In this document: one piece after another, positions 9,276-18,354 of the stretch
How positions within the stretch are numbered: the first letter of the stretch is position 1
Layout: every line of letters starts with the position of its first letter
Source of the DNA: Tepidicaulis marinus
GTDB lineage: Bacteria > Pseudomonadota > Alphaproteobacteria > Parvibaculales > Parvibaculaceae
Reading direction: 5' to 3'
DNA: 64,000 nt
Assembly (NCBI RefSeq): GCF_000739695.1
Contig: NZ_BBIO01000004.1
Location: 168,282 to 232,281, forward strand
Notes under the pieces: model-generated
Databases searched by the model: none
Told to the model about the DNA's origin: nothing
Seen by the model: the letters and a program-made list of their open reading frames with translations, nothing else
Translations under genes and position numbers: made by a program

Positions 9276-9835
9276 ACCGGATGCTCGACGGCATTGAGGC
9301 CGGGGCTCGAAGCAAACATCCAGCCGGAGAAAATACGGTCGGGATGCTCGGGGTCGCGCACGCCGGCAGGCCGTCCGCCTTCTTTACCGCCTGCGGATGG
9401 CGGGGGAGGCAATTCATTGCCTCCTTCATATTCGTTGGGCGCCACATCACTCTTGGCCAGATCGGAAATGGAAGAGATGACGGAGCCGATGTCCGGCGCT
9501 TGCTGCAGCGCCCTATCGTCGCTGCCATTCGCCCCCGCATCATCGCCGGGCACGACGAGGCCCTTTTCGAAGACTTCCACAAAGGCCGTGGTCTGCGGCG
9601 GCTCCTCGGGCGGGCGCTTGTTGCAGCTATGGACCAGCACTTCCAGTGTGCCGAAGGTCACTTTCTTGCCAAGCGGGGCTTCGAGCTTCGAAATTTCCGC
9701 CGTGATTTTATCGAGGGCGGAAAAAACGGCAATGTCGTAAGTGGTCTCGGCCTGCGCGGCAGAAGAAAACGCCAGCGCGGCGGAAAAAACGAGAGCCGGA
9801 TAGAAGACCCGGTGCGAAACACAATCCTTTTTCAT
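9212..9835 (-). CDS. DUF2155 family exported protein
   Basis: Small secreted protein of 207 residues, uncharacterised (DUF2155). A signal peptide ends near SSAAQA. The conserved domain follows in two parts: [20 protein letters not shown] with one cysteine, then after a low-complexity Asp/Gly/Pro-rich spacer, [29 protein letters not shown] with the other conserved cysteine. The two could form a disulfide. ATG 9835 has AGGGAGAG about 9 bp upstream. It lies just downstream of mlaD on the same strand, a pairing seen in many alphaproteobacteria. An envelope role is inferred from the export signal and neighbours only. Confidence 0.85.
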   Translation of the reverse strand: MKKDCVSHRVFYPALVFSAALAFSSAAQAETTYDIAVFSALDKITAEISKLEAPLGKKVTFGTLEVLVHSCNKRPPEEPPQTTAFVEVFEKGLVVPGDDAGANGSDDRALQQAPDIGSVISSISDLAKSDVAPNEYEGGNELPPPPSAGGKEGGRPAGVRDPEHPDRIFSGWMFASSPGLNAVEHPVYDVWLTDCKTSSGGASSGSE

Positions 9836-9893
9836 CACCGAACTCTCCCTTTGAACTTGAGCGGCACCGCCGCATCCCCGCCTTGGCAGCGGC

Positions 9894-10343
9894 TTACGGC
9901 GCATCCTGGGCGCTGAAAATCGCCTGACCGACCAGCCCGATCAAATCGATCGAGCCTTGGGTAAACTGAATTTCCTCGCCGTTTTCCAAATAATCCTCGC
10001 TGCCTCCCGGCAGAATGGACACATAATTGCCGCCGAGCAGGCCTTCACTCGTAATCTTGGCACTGGAATCGGTCGGAAGTTTGATGTCCGAGCGGATTCT
10101 GAAGGTCACGCGCGCATAATAATTTTGCGGGTTGAGTTCCTGGCTGACCACGGTGCCCACCTTGATGCCCGACATCCGGATGTCCGAGCCGGTGGTCAAA
10201 CCGTCCACCCGGTCGAATTCGGCCGTCAGCCGGTAGCCTTCCGTGCCGCCCACATCGGCAATGGAATAGCCGTAAGCCAAAAACCCCGTCGCCACCGCAA
10301 TCACAGCGGCGCCCACCAGTGTTTCCACGAAATTGTTCTGCAT
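9894..10343 (-). CDS. mlaD: MlaD-family outer-membrane lipid asymmetry protein
   Basis: Periplasmic MCE-domain subunit of the Mla phospholipid transporter. 149 residues: one N-terminal membrane helix (about 8-28), then a single MCE domain starting YRLTAEFDRVDGLTTGSDIRMSGIKVG and running through GLLGGNYVSILPGG. A short C-terminal helix follows. The length is typical of MlaD. MlaE and MlaF are not in the window. It lies between NDUFA12 and DUF2155 genes with 39- and 58-bp gaps on the same strand. Confidence 0.92.
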   Translation of the reverse strand: MQNNFVETLVGAAVIAVATGFLAYGYSIADVGGTEGYRLTAEFDRVDGLTTGSDIRMSGIKVGTVVSQELNPQNYYARVTFRIRSDIKLPTDSSAKITSEGLLGGNYVSILPGGSEDYLENGEEIQFTQGSIDLIGLVGQAIFSAQDAP

Positions 10344-10382
10344 TTGCCCTCCTGCCGCCGCTTGCCGCGCAGCCCCCTCGCT

Positions 10383-10766
10383 TTATTCCGGCTGCCAGGC
10401 GTCGTAATCGCCCGTCACGCGCGGGCGCCCGCCGCTATTTGCCAGGCTCCCGTCGGGCTTATAAGCGCCGGGTGTGCCCGTTAGATTGGCCTTGTGCGGC
10501 TTTTCCCAAGCGCGCGGCGTATAGGTCTCTTCGCTGGGCGGCACATCCACCACGTGATGCAGCCAGCCATGCCAGCCCGCCGGCACGCGCGAGGCTTCGG
10601 CCAAGCCGTTATAAATGACCCAGCGCCGGTCCGATCCGTCCTTGGAGACGAAATAGCGGTTGCCCTGATCGTCCTCGCCCACCAGGCGGCCCTTGCGCCA
10701 TGTAAACAGGCGCGTGCCGATGGTCTGGCCGTTCCACCAGGTAAAGATCTCAGTCAAAAGGCTCAT
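10383..10766 (-). CDS. NDUFA12-family NADH:ubiquinone oxidoreductase subunit
   Basis: Homologue of mitochondrial complex I accessory subunit NDUFA12 (B17.2), found in alphaproteobacteria. 127 residues: an N-terminal TEIFTWWNGQTIGTRLFTWRKG, then VGEDDQGNRYFV and RRWVIYNG, followed by PAGWHGWLHH and the Pro-rich tail with PHKANLTGTPGAY. All are hallmarks of the family. ATG 10766 gives the usual MSLLTEIF start. It binds the peripheral arm near the quinone module in related enzymes. Its location next to mlaD rather than the nuo operon is normal for the group. Confidence 0.93.
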   Translation of the reverse strand: MSLLTEIFTWWNGQTIGTRLFTWRKGRLVGEDDQGNRYFVSKDGSDRRWVIYNGLAEASRVPAGWHGWLHHVVDVPPSEETYTPRAWEKPHKANLTGTPGAYKPDGSLANSGGRPRVTGDYDAWQPE

Positions 10767-10930
10767 TTGGACCGTTTTCCGCAATTATGCTGTGTTTAAC
10801 GTGCGGGGGAATATGGCACCCGCATGGCGGGGCGTCCAGCCCCTTCCCCCGGGCCTCACCGACGCTTTACGGCGCGTGTTGCCCGCCTGCATACCCTCCC
10901 GGTATCTGGCGGGCATGGCTGGCTAAACAG

Positions 10931-11452
10931 CTAGTCTATCAGGATAAAATCGTCTTTTGCGGGGCTGGGGGCAGCGGGCTTCTTGGCGATGGGGGGCTGG
11001 CGGTAAATCTTGCCCGCCCGCTCGAACGGGCGGTCGTCCTGCAGCACCCATTCCAGGCGTTCCAGAAGCAGCTGCGGCTTGACCGGCTTGACCAGAAGCT
11101 GGCTTGCCCCGCCGGCAAAGGCGGCCTTGATGAGCTTGGGCTCGGCATGGCCGGTCAGCACGACCACGGGCATGAAACAATGGGGCGTGTTTTCCACATC
11201 GCGCAGCTCGCGCAGGAAGCTCTCGCCATTTACCGGCTGCATTTCCCAGTCGAGCAGCACGAGATCGGGCATGGAGGGGCGGATCATATCCAGCGCCTCG
11301 GCGCCATTGCGCGCCTGAAAGACTTTGGCGCAGCCGAAGGCGCGCAGAAACGAGACCAGCAACAGGCGCATATGTTTGGAATCGTCCACGACCAAAACCG
11401 ACAGCTCGGAAAGCCGCCGTCCATACGCGCTATGCCATCTCGCCCCGGTCAT
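10931..11452 (-). CDS. single-domain response regulator
   Basis: CheY-like receiver of 173 residues. Acidic pocket D23-D24, phospho-acceptor D68 in LVLLDWEMQPVNG, switch T100 and lysine K122 in VKPV. The last 40 residues form a Pro/Lys/Ala-rich tail ending FILID with no recognisable output domain, so it likely works by protein contacts. No histidine kinase is adjacent. The start ATG 11452 has no clear Shine-Dalgarno sequence. A repeated TTAA pattern upstream (11507-11541) recalls CtrA-type sites but the spacing is 6, not 7. Confidence 0.85.
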   Translation of the reverse strand: MTGARWHSAYGRRLSELSVLVVDDSKHMRLLLVSFLRAFGCAKVFQARNGAEALDMIRPSMPDLVLLDWEMQPVNGESFLRELRDVENTPHCFMPVVVLTGHAEPKLIKAAFAGGASQLLVKPVKPQLLLERLEWVLQDDRPFERAGKIYRQPPIAKKPAAPSPAKDDFILID

Positions 11453-11923
11453 GAAATTGTGGCCTTGAAATCGCCCCGCCTGAAGCTGAAAGGTGCACCA
11501 GCCGGCTTAAATTTCCTTAAGCCCATAAGGGAGAATTTTAACGAATTGGGCGCTCGGCCCCCCTCTCCCCTGCGATTCGCATAAGGCCCGCCTCCCGGCC
11601 CGAAAGAGGCCCGGCGCGGATGCCGCGCCATTGCTCGCATTCCCGAGCATGCTTGACGGACCCCCGTTTCCGATACGACAGTTTGTGTCGGTCAGGGGAC
11701 GATCCACACCATCTGGTGCTCACGGCAAAATGCCTCTTGGACCCGAAAACTGCTCCCGCGCTCGGCCCTTCCTCAAAAGGGCGGAAAACGGGGCGTCGGG
11801 TAACGGGCTCTTTTGCGCCCTAGAAGGGGGCGGGCAGGCACCGGCAAAAGGTTAAGGCCGGATCGAAACTTGGGGGAATGGCGGGCGCGGCGGCCCGCAA
11901 CACAACGAACGGGGCCAGAAGAT
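11453..11923. other. intergenic region upstream of nrdJ
   Basis: About 470 bases between the divergent response regulator and nrdJ. It holds three TTAA tetramers (11507-11541) and a TTGACG at 11653 without a well-placed -10 box. Neither a cobalamin riboswitch nor an NrdR box pair was recognised. Short open frames here have no protein-like features and were left out. Confidence 0.5.
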
Positions 11924-14900
11924 ATGCGTATCCAGCGTTGCTTCACCGACGAAACCAAGTCGCCTTACGAAGGCATCGAGTTCCGGAACACGTCCAGCGA
12001 GATCCGCAATCCGGACGGCTCCGTGGTTTTCGCGCAAAAAGAGATCAGCGTGCCTGCCGCCTGGAGTCAGGTGGCCGTGGACATTCTGGCGCAGAAATAT
12101 TTCCGCAAGGCGGGCGTGCCCGCCGAGTTGCGCCCGGTGAAGGAAGAAACCGTGCCGGGCTGGCTCTGGCGCCATGAGGCCGACACCGCCGCCCTGGAAG
12201 CCCTGCCCGAGGGCGAGCGCTACGGCGCGGAGACGGACGCGCGGCAGGTTTTCGACCGGCTGGCCGGCACCTGGACCTATTGGGGCTGGCAGGGCGGCTA
12301 TTTCGATACCGAAGAGGATGCCCGCGCCTATTTCGATGAAATGCGCTACATGCTGGCGACGCAGATGGCGGCGCCCAATTCCCCGCAATGGTTCAATACC
12401 GGCCTGCACTGGGCTTACGGTATCGACGGCCCGGCCCAGGGGCATTATTACGTCGACTTCCGCACCGGCGAGCTTTTGTCCTCGAAAAGCGCCTATGAGC
12501 ATCCCCAGCCCCATGCCTGTTTCATCCAGAGCGTGAATGACGATCTGGTCAATGAAAACGGCATCATGGACCTGTGGGTGCGCGAGGCGCGGCTCTTCAA
12601 ATACGGTTCGGGCACGGGCACGAATTTCTCCTCCCTGCGCGGCGCCAACGAGGCGCTCTCGGGCGGGGGTAAATCCTCCGGCCTCATGAGCTTTTTGAAG
12701 ATCGGTGACCGCGCAGCCGGAGCCATCAAATCCGGCGGCACCACGCGCCGCGCGGCCAAGATGGTGATCGTCGATATCGACCATCCGGATATTGAGGAGT
12801 TCATTTCCTGGAAGGCCGTGGAAGAGCAGAAAGTGGCAGCTCTCGTCACCGGTTCCAAGGTCAATGCCCGCCACCTCACCGCCATCATGAAAGCCGCGCA
12901 TAATTGCGAAGGCGAAGGCGACGACTGTTTCGATGTGAAAAAGAACCCGGCGCTGAAACGCGAGGTGATTGCCGCGCGTAAGGCCGAGGTGCCGGAAAAT
13001 TATATCCAGCGCGTCATCCAGTTCGCCAAACAGGGCTTCACGGAAATCGAGTTCAAGACCTATGACACGGACTGGGATTCGGAAGCCTATCTGACCGTCT
13101 CCGGGCAGAACTCGAACAATACCGTGCGCGTCACGGACGATTTCCTGCGCGCCGTGGAAGAAGACGGCGCGTGGAACCTTATCCGCCGTCTCGACGGCTC
13201 GGTGCAGAAGACCGTGGATGCCGCCGAGCTTTGGGACCAGATCGGGGAAGCTGCTTGGTCCTCCGCCGATCCCGGCCTGCAATTCCACACCACGATCAAC
13301 GATTGGCACACCTGCCCGGCAAGCGGGGAGATCCGGGGTTCCAATCCGTGCTCGGAATATATGTTCCTCGACAACACGGCCTGCAACCTTGCCTCGCTCA
13401 ACCTCATGCAGTTCCGCATGAAGAATGGCCGCTTCGATGTGGAAGCCTTCGAGCATGCGGTGAAGCTGTGGACGGTGACGCTCGAAATTTCCGTGCTCAT
13501 GGCGCAGTTCCCCTCCAAGGAAATTGCCGAGCGCTCTTTCCGCTACCGCACGCTCGGCCTCGGCTTTGCCAATATCGGCGGGCTGCTCATGGCAAGCGGG
13601 CTGCCTTATGACAGCGATGAAGGCCGCGCGCTTTGCGGCGCGATTTCCGCCATCATGACGGGTGTTTCCTATGCCACTTCCGCGCAGATGGCGCGCGAGC
13701 TTGGCGCTTTCCCCGGCTACAAGGACAATGAGCCGCATATGCTGCGCGTCATGCGCAACCACCGCAACGCGGCCTATGGCAACAAAGAGGGATACGAAGC
13801 GCTGAACATGGCGCCCGTGCCGCTCGATCATGCCCATTGCCCGCAGGCCGATCTCGTCGAACATGCGAAAGCTGCCTGGGATCTTGCCGTTTCCATGGGC
13901 GAGGCCTACGGCTACCGCAATGCGCAGGCCACCGTGATCGCCCCCACCGGCACGATCGGCCTCATTATGGATTGCGACACGACCGGCATCGAGCCCGACT
14001 TCGCGCTGGTGAAATACAAGAAGCTGGCCGGCGGCGGCCATTTCAAGATCATCAACCGCATGGTGCCGCTCGCGCTGAAGACGCTGGGTTATGACGCAGA
14101 CACCGTAAAAGCCATCGGCGATTACGCGGTCGGCCACGGCACGCTGAAAGGCGCCCCTCATATCAGCCACAAGGCGCTGAAAGCCAAGGGCTTTACGGAT
14201 GAAAAGCTCGCGGTGATCGAGGAGAACCTTGCCACCGCCTTCGATATCCGCTTCGTCTTCAACCAGTGGACGCTGGGCCGCGAGTTCTGCACCGGAGAGC
14301 TCGGCCTTTCCGAAGACGAACTCGATAATCTCGATTTCGACATGCTCCGCGCCCTCGGCTTTACCCGCGGGGAGATCGAGGCGGCCAATCTTTATGTCTG
14401 CGGCGCGATGACCGTGGAAGGCGCGCCGGGCCTGAAAGACGAGCACCTGCCGGTCTTCGACTGCGCCAATCCGTGCGGGCGCATCGGCAAGCGCTATCTT
14501 TCCGCCAGCTCCCATATCCACATGATGGCGGCGGCCCAGCCCTTCATTTCCGGGGCGATTTCCAAGACCATCAATATGCCGAATTCCGCAAGCGTCGAGG
14601 ATTGCAAGGAAGCCTATATGCTTTCCTGGAAACTCGCCCTCAAAGCCAATGCGCTTTACCGCGACGGCTCGAAACTGTCCCAGCCGCTCAATGCGCAGCT
14701 TGTGGAAGATGAAGACCTGGAAGACGAGGAGGCGCTGGCCACCTCGCCGACCGAAGCCCTTTACGCCCAGCCGCAAAGCGAACGCGTGGCGGCGGTTGCC
14801 GAAAAGATCACGGAAAAAGTGGTAGAGCGGGTGGTCGAATATCAAAACGGCGAGCGCTCAAAACTGCCGCACCGGCGCAAGGGCTACACTCAGAAAGCCG

Positions 14901-15676
14901 TGGTGGGCGGCCACAAGGTCTATCTGCGCACCGGCGAATATGACGATGGGCGGATCGGGGAAATCTTCATCGACATGCACAAGGAAGGCGCCGCCTTCCG
15001 CAGCCTGATGAATAATTTCGCCATCGCCATCTCCCTCGGCCTGCAATATGGCGTGCCGCTGGAAGAATATGTGGAGGCCTTCACCTTCACCCGCTTCGAA
15101 CCGGCCGGCCTCGTGCAGGGCAACGACTCGATCAAGAATGCGACCTCCATTCTCGATTATGTTTTCCGGGAATTGGCGATCTCTTATCTCGGCCGCAACG
15201 ACCTTGCCCATGTCGATCCCTCCCAGCTTGCGCCCGATGCGCTGGGCGGCGGCGTGGGAGAAGGCAAGCTGCCGGCCTCCGCCATTGCCAGCCCCGGCTT
15301 TACCCGCAACCCGCAGCTTCAGAACTTCTATGTGGTGCGCGGCGGCGGCGCGGTAAGCGCGGAAGCCTCGGCGACGGCCAGCACCGCCATGCGCGATGCG
15401 CAGGCGGCGGCCGAGGCGATCTCCGCGGAAGCCGTTTCCGCAGAGGCGCAGGGGCCGGAGGTCATGAGCACCTCGATGGACACGGTGGAAGTTGCCATGA
15501 TGGCATCGGGCGGCGGGCGCAGCGCGTCTTTTTCCGCCGGCATGACCGCCATTACCCAGGCGCGCCTGAAAGGCTATGAGGGCGAGCCTTGCGGGGAGTG
15601 CGGCAACTTCACCATGGTGCGCAACGGCACCTGCCTGAAATGCGACACCTGCGGCTCGACAAGCGGCTGCTCTTAA
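11924..15676 (+). CDS. nrdJ: vitamin B12-dependent ribonucleotide reductase (class II)
   Basis: Adenosylcobalamin-dependent reductase that makes deoxyribonucleotides with or without oxygen. 1250 residues, the long alphaproteobacterial form. In order: an N-terminal region with [17 protein letters not shown] near 150-166, the substrate-site [13 protein letters not shown] (about 228-240), [21 protein letters not shown] with one redox cysteine at C476, and the [11 protein letters not shown] loop. The C-terminal tail has a Cys-rich [23 protein letters not shown] motif (TSCPD-like domain, probable zinc site and cysteine relay). ATG 11924 gives the standard [10 protein letters not shown] start. It needs cobalamin; no cobalamin genes lie nearby. 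Confidence 0.97.
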   Translation: MRIQRCFTDETKSPYEGIEFRNTSSEIRNPDGSVVFAQKEISVPAAWSQVAVDILAQKYFRKAGVPAELRPVKEETVPGWLWRHEADTAALEALPEGERYGAETDARQVFDRLAGTWTYWGWQGGYFDTEEDARAYFDEMRYMLATQMAAPNSPQWFNTGLHWAYGIDGPAQGHYYVDFRTGELLSSKSAYEHPQPHACFIQSVNDDLVNENGIMDLWVREARLFKYGSGTGTNFSSLRGANEALSGGGKSSGLMSFLKIGDRAAGAIKSGGTTRRAAKMVIVDIDHPDIEEFISWKAVEEQKVAALVTGSKVNARHLTAIMKAAHNCEGEGDDCFDVKKNPALKREVIAARKAEVPENYIQRVIQFAKQGFTEIEFKTYDTDWDSEAYLTVSGQNSNNTVRVTDDFLRAVEEDGAWNLIRRLDGSVQKTVDAAELWDQIGEAAWSSADPGLQFHTTINDWHTCPASGEIRGSNPCSEYMFLDNTACNLASLNLMQFRMKNGRFDVEAFEHAVKLWTVTLEISVLMAQFPSKEIAERSFRYRTLGLGFANIGGLLMASGLPYDSDEGRALCGAISAIMTGVSYATSAQMARELGAFPGYKDNEPHMLRVMRNHRNAAYGNKEGYEALNMAPVPLDHAHCPQADLVEHAKAAWDLAVSMGEAYGYRNAQATVIAPTGTIGLIMDCDTTGIEPDFALVKYKKLAGGGHFKIINRMVPLALKTLGYDADTVKAIGDYAVGHGTLKGAPHISHKALKAKGFTDEKLAVIEENLATAFDIRFVFNQWTLGREFCTGELGLSEDELDNLDFDMLRALGFTRGEIEAANLYVCGAMTVEGAPGLKDEHLPVFDCANPCGRIGKRYLSASSHIHMMAAAQPFISGAISKTINMPNSASVEDCKEAYMLSWKLALKANALYRDGSKLSQPLNAQLVEDEDLEDEEALATSPTEALYAQPQSERVAAVAEKITEKVVERVVEYQNGERSKLPHRRKGYTQKAVVGGHKVYLRTGEYDDGRIGEIFIDMHKEGAAFRSLMNNFAIAISLGLQYGVPLEEYVEAFTFTRFEPAGLVQGNDSIKNATSILDYVFRELAISYLGRNDLAHVDPSQLAPDALGGGVGEGKLPASAIASPGFTRNPQLQNFYVVRGGGAVSAEASATASTAMRDAQAAAEAISAEAVSAEAQGPEVMSTSMDTVEVAMMASGGGRSASFSAGMTAITQARLKGYEGEPCGECGNFTMVRNGTCLKCDTCGSTSGCS

Positions 15677-15998
15677 GAACCGGCCATTCTTCCAGCGGCA
15701 CCTTTGGGTTAAGCCCGAGGGTCCATTGGAACAATGAATAAGCTGGACCGTTATGTGGACCCCGGGTCAGGCCCAGGGTGACAAGTGTGCCTAGATATGA
15801 AGGCACCGCATCTCCCAAATGCAAAGTGTCACCCCGGCCTGCGAGCCGGGGTCCAAGCAGCTTTGCGGCTTACCTGTGTGCTTGAGATTTGGAGTGCGGG
15901 GCGGAAACGCCGCTCCCCCTCCCCGTCGCAATTCCGACAAAATGAAGCGTAAGGCTGAGTGAAGCGCAACCCGCAAAAGAAAGAGAGACCTCTTTATC
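15677..15998. repeat. intergenic stretch with two dispersed palindromic repeats
   Basis: Holds one repeat unit at 15756-15783 (TGGACC to GGTGACA orientation) and one at 15828-15856 (GTCACC to GGTCCAA orientation), so the pair is opposed. A degenerate half-copy lies near 15711-15730. The remainder, up to the fasciclin gene at 15999, shows no gene. Units elsewhere in the window share the same GTCACCC and GGTCCA ends. Confidence 0.75.
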
Positions 15999-16544
15999 AT
16001 GGCCCGCTTGACGACCTTTTTGACCGCCTTTGCCTTTCTCGCCCTTGCCGCCCTGCCCGGCCAAGCGAAAGCGGCGGATATTTACGAGACCTTGAAAGCC
16101 GATCCTCAGTTTTCCATCCTGGTGCAGATCATCGAGGGGGCGGACCTCGAGTGGCGCTATCAGGACGAGCGCCCGCGCACCGTCTTTGCGCCCGTGAATG
16201 CGGCCTTCGAGAGCATTCCGGGCGGCTATGAAGACATGCTGCCCCCGCTCAACCCCTCCACGAAGGAAAATGTTTCCGCGCTCCTTCTCTACCAGATCGT
16301 GCCCGGGCGCGTGCGGCCCGAAACGCTGACCGGGCAGCTCACCAGCATGACCACCTTTCAGCGGGGCAAGGTTATGATCGACGGCACGAAAGACCCGCTG
16401 CGCTATGGCGGCCGCTTCGGCGGCAATGTCGCCGGGCCGGTTCAGGAAGCCTCGAACGGGCTTATTGTGCCGATCGATGCCATGCCCATTCCGCAATTCG
16501 AGGAAGTGACGCCGCCGAAACTGGAAGCCCCGGAAGGTCAGTAA
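15999..16544 (+). CDS. secreted fasciclin (FAS1) domain protein
   Basis: 181 residues with a signal peptide ending GQAKA (about residue 25) and one FAS1 domain. Family features: DIYETLKADPQFSILVQIIEGADL at the start, TVFAPVNAAFESIP (H1-like box), LLLYQIVPGRV, and NGLIVPIDAMPIP (H2-like box, usually ending in a valine-rich strand). Such proteins act in adhesion or at the cell surface; a function is not assigned. It converges on the TauE-like exporter gene, whose stop is 9 bp away. Confidence 0.88.
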   Translation: MARLTTFLTAFAFLALAALPGQAKAADIYETLKADPQFSILVQIIEGADLEWRYQDERPRTVFAPVNAAFESIPGGYEDMLPPLNPSTKENVSALLLYQIVPGRVRPETLTGQLTSMTTFQRGKVMIDGTKDPLRYGGRFGGNVAGPVQEASNGLIVPIDAMPIPQFEEVTPPKLEAPEGQ

Positions 16545-16553
16545 AAAATGGGC

Positions 16554-17345
16554 TCAGGCGAGGAGCGCTCCCGCCCCTTGCCAGAACACGTAAAGCCCGG
16601 TTGCGATGACCAGCAGGGCAAAGAGCGTGGTGAGCAGTGCCTTTTTTCCGGCAAGGCGGCGGGCGAGAAGAACGCCCAAAATGCCGCCTGCCGCCCCGCC
16701 CGCCACAAAGAGCCCGGCCACCGGCCAGTCCACGAGCCCGGCAAGGCTGTAGGACGTCGCCGTCGTGGCGCCGAAAGCGGCGACGGAGACGAGGGACGAG
16801 CCCACCGCATTCAGCATCGGCATGGCGGTTGCGCCGATCAGCCCCGGCACGATCAAAAACCCGCCGCCGATGCCGAAAAAGCCGGAGAGCGCACCGACGC
16901 CGAGCCCGGCCAAGACGAGCTTCGGGGCAAGGCGCGGGGCGCTTTCAAAGGTGAGCCGGACATCCGGGTTACCCAGGACATCGCGCCGGCGCAGCATCAT
17001 CGCGCCCACAACGAGCATGAGAAGGCCGAAAAGCGCGAGCAGTTTTTGCCCGTCCACGGCCTGGCCCGCCCGCGCGCCGAGCGCCGCGCCGATTATGCCG
17101 GAGAGCGCGAAGGTAAGCGCGCAAGGCCATTTGACGTTCGCCGCGCGCGCATGACCGGCGAGCGAGAAAAGCGCGCTGGCCGCCACCGCGACCGCGCTGG
17201 TGCCGATCGCGGCATGGGGCGAGCTTACCCCCACCACATAAACAAGGAGCGGCACGGCAAGGATGGAGCCGCCGCCGCCCACCAGGCCGAGCGTCAGCCC
17301 GACCAGGGCGCCGGAGGCAAGAGCGAGAAGAATTTGAGGGTCCAT
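16554..17345 (-). CDS. TSUP/TauE-SafE family sulfite or sulfur-anion exporter
   Basis: Integral membrane protein of 263 residues with about eight hydrophobic helices in two halves, each starting with a glycine-rich signature: GLTLGLVGGGGSILAVP and GALSGFFGIGGGFLIVPGL. This pattern defines the sulfite exporter TauE/SafE (TSUP) family. AGGAG about 10 bp before ATG 17345. It is the third gene of a repressor-rhodanese-exporter unit, so export of sulfite or thiosulfate produced by persulfide oxidation is the likely role, inferred from context. Confidence 0.88.
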   Translation of the reverse strand: MDPQILLALASGALVGLTLGLVGGGGSILAVPLLVYVVGVSSPHAAIGTSAVAVAASALFSLAGHARAANVKWPCALTFALSGIIGAALGARAGQAVDGQKLLALFGLLMLVVGAMMLRRRDVLGNPDVRLTFESAPRLAPKLVLAGLGVGALSGFFGIGGGFLIVPGLIGATAMPMLNAVGSSLVSVAAFGATTATSYSLAGLVDWPVAGLFVAGGAAGGILGVLLARRLAGKKALLTTLFALLVIATGLYVFWQGAGALLA

Positions 17346-17377
17346 GGCCGCGCGCTCCTGTTTAAAACGGCTACCTG

Positions 17378-17899
17378 TTACGCGGCACGCCGGTTCCAGG
17401 GCATGATTGCAAGCAACCGCGCCATGCCGCACCATCCGGTGATCCCGGCCATCATCAGCCCCGCGCCCACGAATGCGGAGAGCAGGTAAAAGGCCGGGGA
17501 GGCGGCCGCGCCGAGCACGACCCCGCTCAGCACCAGCGCGCCCGCCGTAATCTGCACCTGGCGGTTGACTTCCAGGGGCTGGCTGGTGTCGGCGAGCACG
17601 GGCAGGCCCGCCTTCTTCCAGGCATCAAGACCGCCTTCCACGATGAAGGCTTCGCAGGAGGCAGCTTCCGCCAGTTTTTGCGCATTCGCGCCCGTGCGCA
17701 TGCCCGTCTTGCAATGATAGACGATCATGCCTTTCGGGTTCGTCAGGCTTTTCGGGGCGAGCTGGTCGAGCGGCCAGTTTTCCGCGCCCCTAATACGCTC
17801 GCGGGCATGTTCATCCGCGCCGCGAATGTCGATGAGGCTCGCGCCTTCTTTCACAAGTTTCGCCGCCTCTTGCGGCGTAATGGTTTTAAGTGCGGTCAT
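17378..17899 (-). CDS. rhodanese-domain protein with C-terminal membrane segments (DUF2892-like)
   Basis: 173 residues. The rhodanese domain (about 5-110) has the persulfide-forming cysteine C63 in VYHCKTGMRTG, with LIDIRGADEH and EGGLDAWKKAG around it. Residues 118-170 form two hydrophobic segments of the DUF2892 inner-membrane type ending TGWCGMARLLAIMPWN. GGAG 6 bp upstream sets ATG 17899. It sits between the BigR-like repressor (45-bp gap) and the TSUP exporter (32-bp gap). It probably moves sulfane sulfur at the membrane as part of sulfide detoxification. Confidence 0.88.
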   Translation of the reverse strand: MTALKTITPQEAAKLVKEGASLIDIRGADEHARERIRGAENWPLDQLAPKSLTNPKGMIVYHCKTGMRTGANAQKLAEAASCEAFIVEGGLDAWKKAGLPVLADTSQPLEVNRQVQITAGALVLSGVVLGAAASPAFYLLSAFVGAGLMMAGITGWCGMARLLAIMPWNRRAA

Positions 17900-17944
17900 G
17901 GTCTTCTCCATCAAAGCCCGGCGCTTCGAGGCCGGGCATAACGT

Positions 17945-18271
17945 TCAAGGGCAATAAATTTCTTTCAGGACGGAAAGCAGCTTTGCGGCATTCGGGTCCG
18001 CAATGCGGTAGTGGATCACCTGCGCCGCGCGCCGTGTCGCCACCAGCCCGTCCGCCCGCAGCTTCGCCAAATGCTGGGAAAGCGCGGATTGGCCGAGCCC
18101 CACCGCTTCGGCAAGCGCGCCGACGCTCATTTCCCCATGCGCCACAAGCTGGCAGAGGATCAGCAGCCGGTTTTCATTCGAGAGCAGCTTCATCATCGCC
18201 GCTGCCTCGCCCGCCCGCGCGGCCAGTTCTTCCAGATCGTCCGGCATATGGGTGGCCAGGGTTTCCGCCAT
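17945..18271 (-). CDS. bigR: ArsR-family persulfide-sensing repressor (BigR/SqrR/YgaV type)
   Basis: Winged-helix repressor of 108 residues. The recognition region is GLGQSALSQHLAKLRADGLV. Two cysteines, C40 (in LLILCQL) and C107 (second-last residue, EIYCP), occupy the positions of the dithiol pair that forms an intramolecular polysulfide bridge in BigR and SqrR. Classic ArsR metal ligands (ELCVCDL) are missing. It is divergent from a persulfide dioxygenase and leads a rhodanese-exporter unit, matching BigR regulons. Its own promoter (TTGACA, 17 bp, TAAATT) is covered by two TTAG-N6-CTAA dyads, so self-repression is likely. Confidence 0.9.
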   Translation of the reverse strand: MAETLATHMPDDLEELAARAGEAAAMMKLLSNENRLLILCQLVAHGEMSVGALAEAVGLGQSALSQHLAKLRADGLVATRRAAQVIHYRIADPNAAKLLSVLKEIYCP

Positions 18272-18289
18272 TTTTTTCCATCCTATATT

Positions 18290-18330
18290 TTAGGTGTTGC
18301 TAATTTAGTATTTTCTAATATATATGTCAA
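18290..18330. promoter_or_regulatory. divergent promoter with two tandem TTAG-N6-CTAA operators
   Basis: Two identical half-site pairs: TTAG (18290-18293) with CTAA (18300-18303), and TTAG (18305-18308) with CTAA (18315-18318), each with a 6-bp spacer and 15 bp apart. On the minus strand TTGACA (18330-18325), a 17-bp spacer and TAAATT (18307-18302) form a near-consensus promoter for the repressor gene, its -10 box inside the dyads. On the plus strand TTGCTA (18297) and TATATA/TATATG (18319-18326) are a weaker match for the dioxygenase. AT-rich palindromes over the -10 region are how BigR-type repressors act. Confidence 0.75.
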
Positions 18331-18354
18331 GACGAACAGCAAAGGAGGCGTCCC

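Noticed and set aside
11507..11541. CtrA binding site before the response regulator gene
   Set aside because: The TTAA pair has a 6-bp spacer instead of 7 and lacks the extended TTAACCAT form.
11453..11923. Cobalamin riboswitch or NrdR boxes before nrdJ
   Set aside because: No B12-box core and no paired NrdR motif could be found.
11852..14845. A 997-residue open frame antisense to nrdJ
   Set aside because: It mirrors the codon pattern of the real gene, is rich in His, Gly and Arg, and has no domain; GC-rich coding DNA often leaves such antisense frames open.
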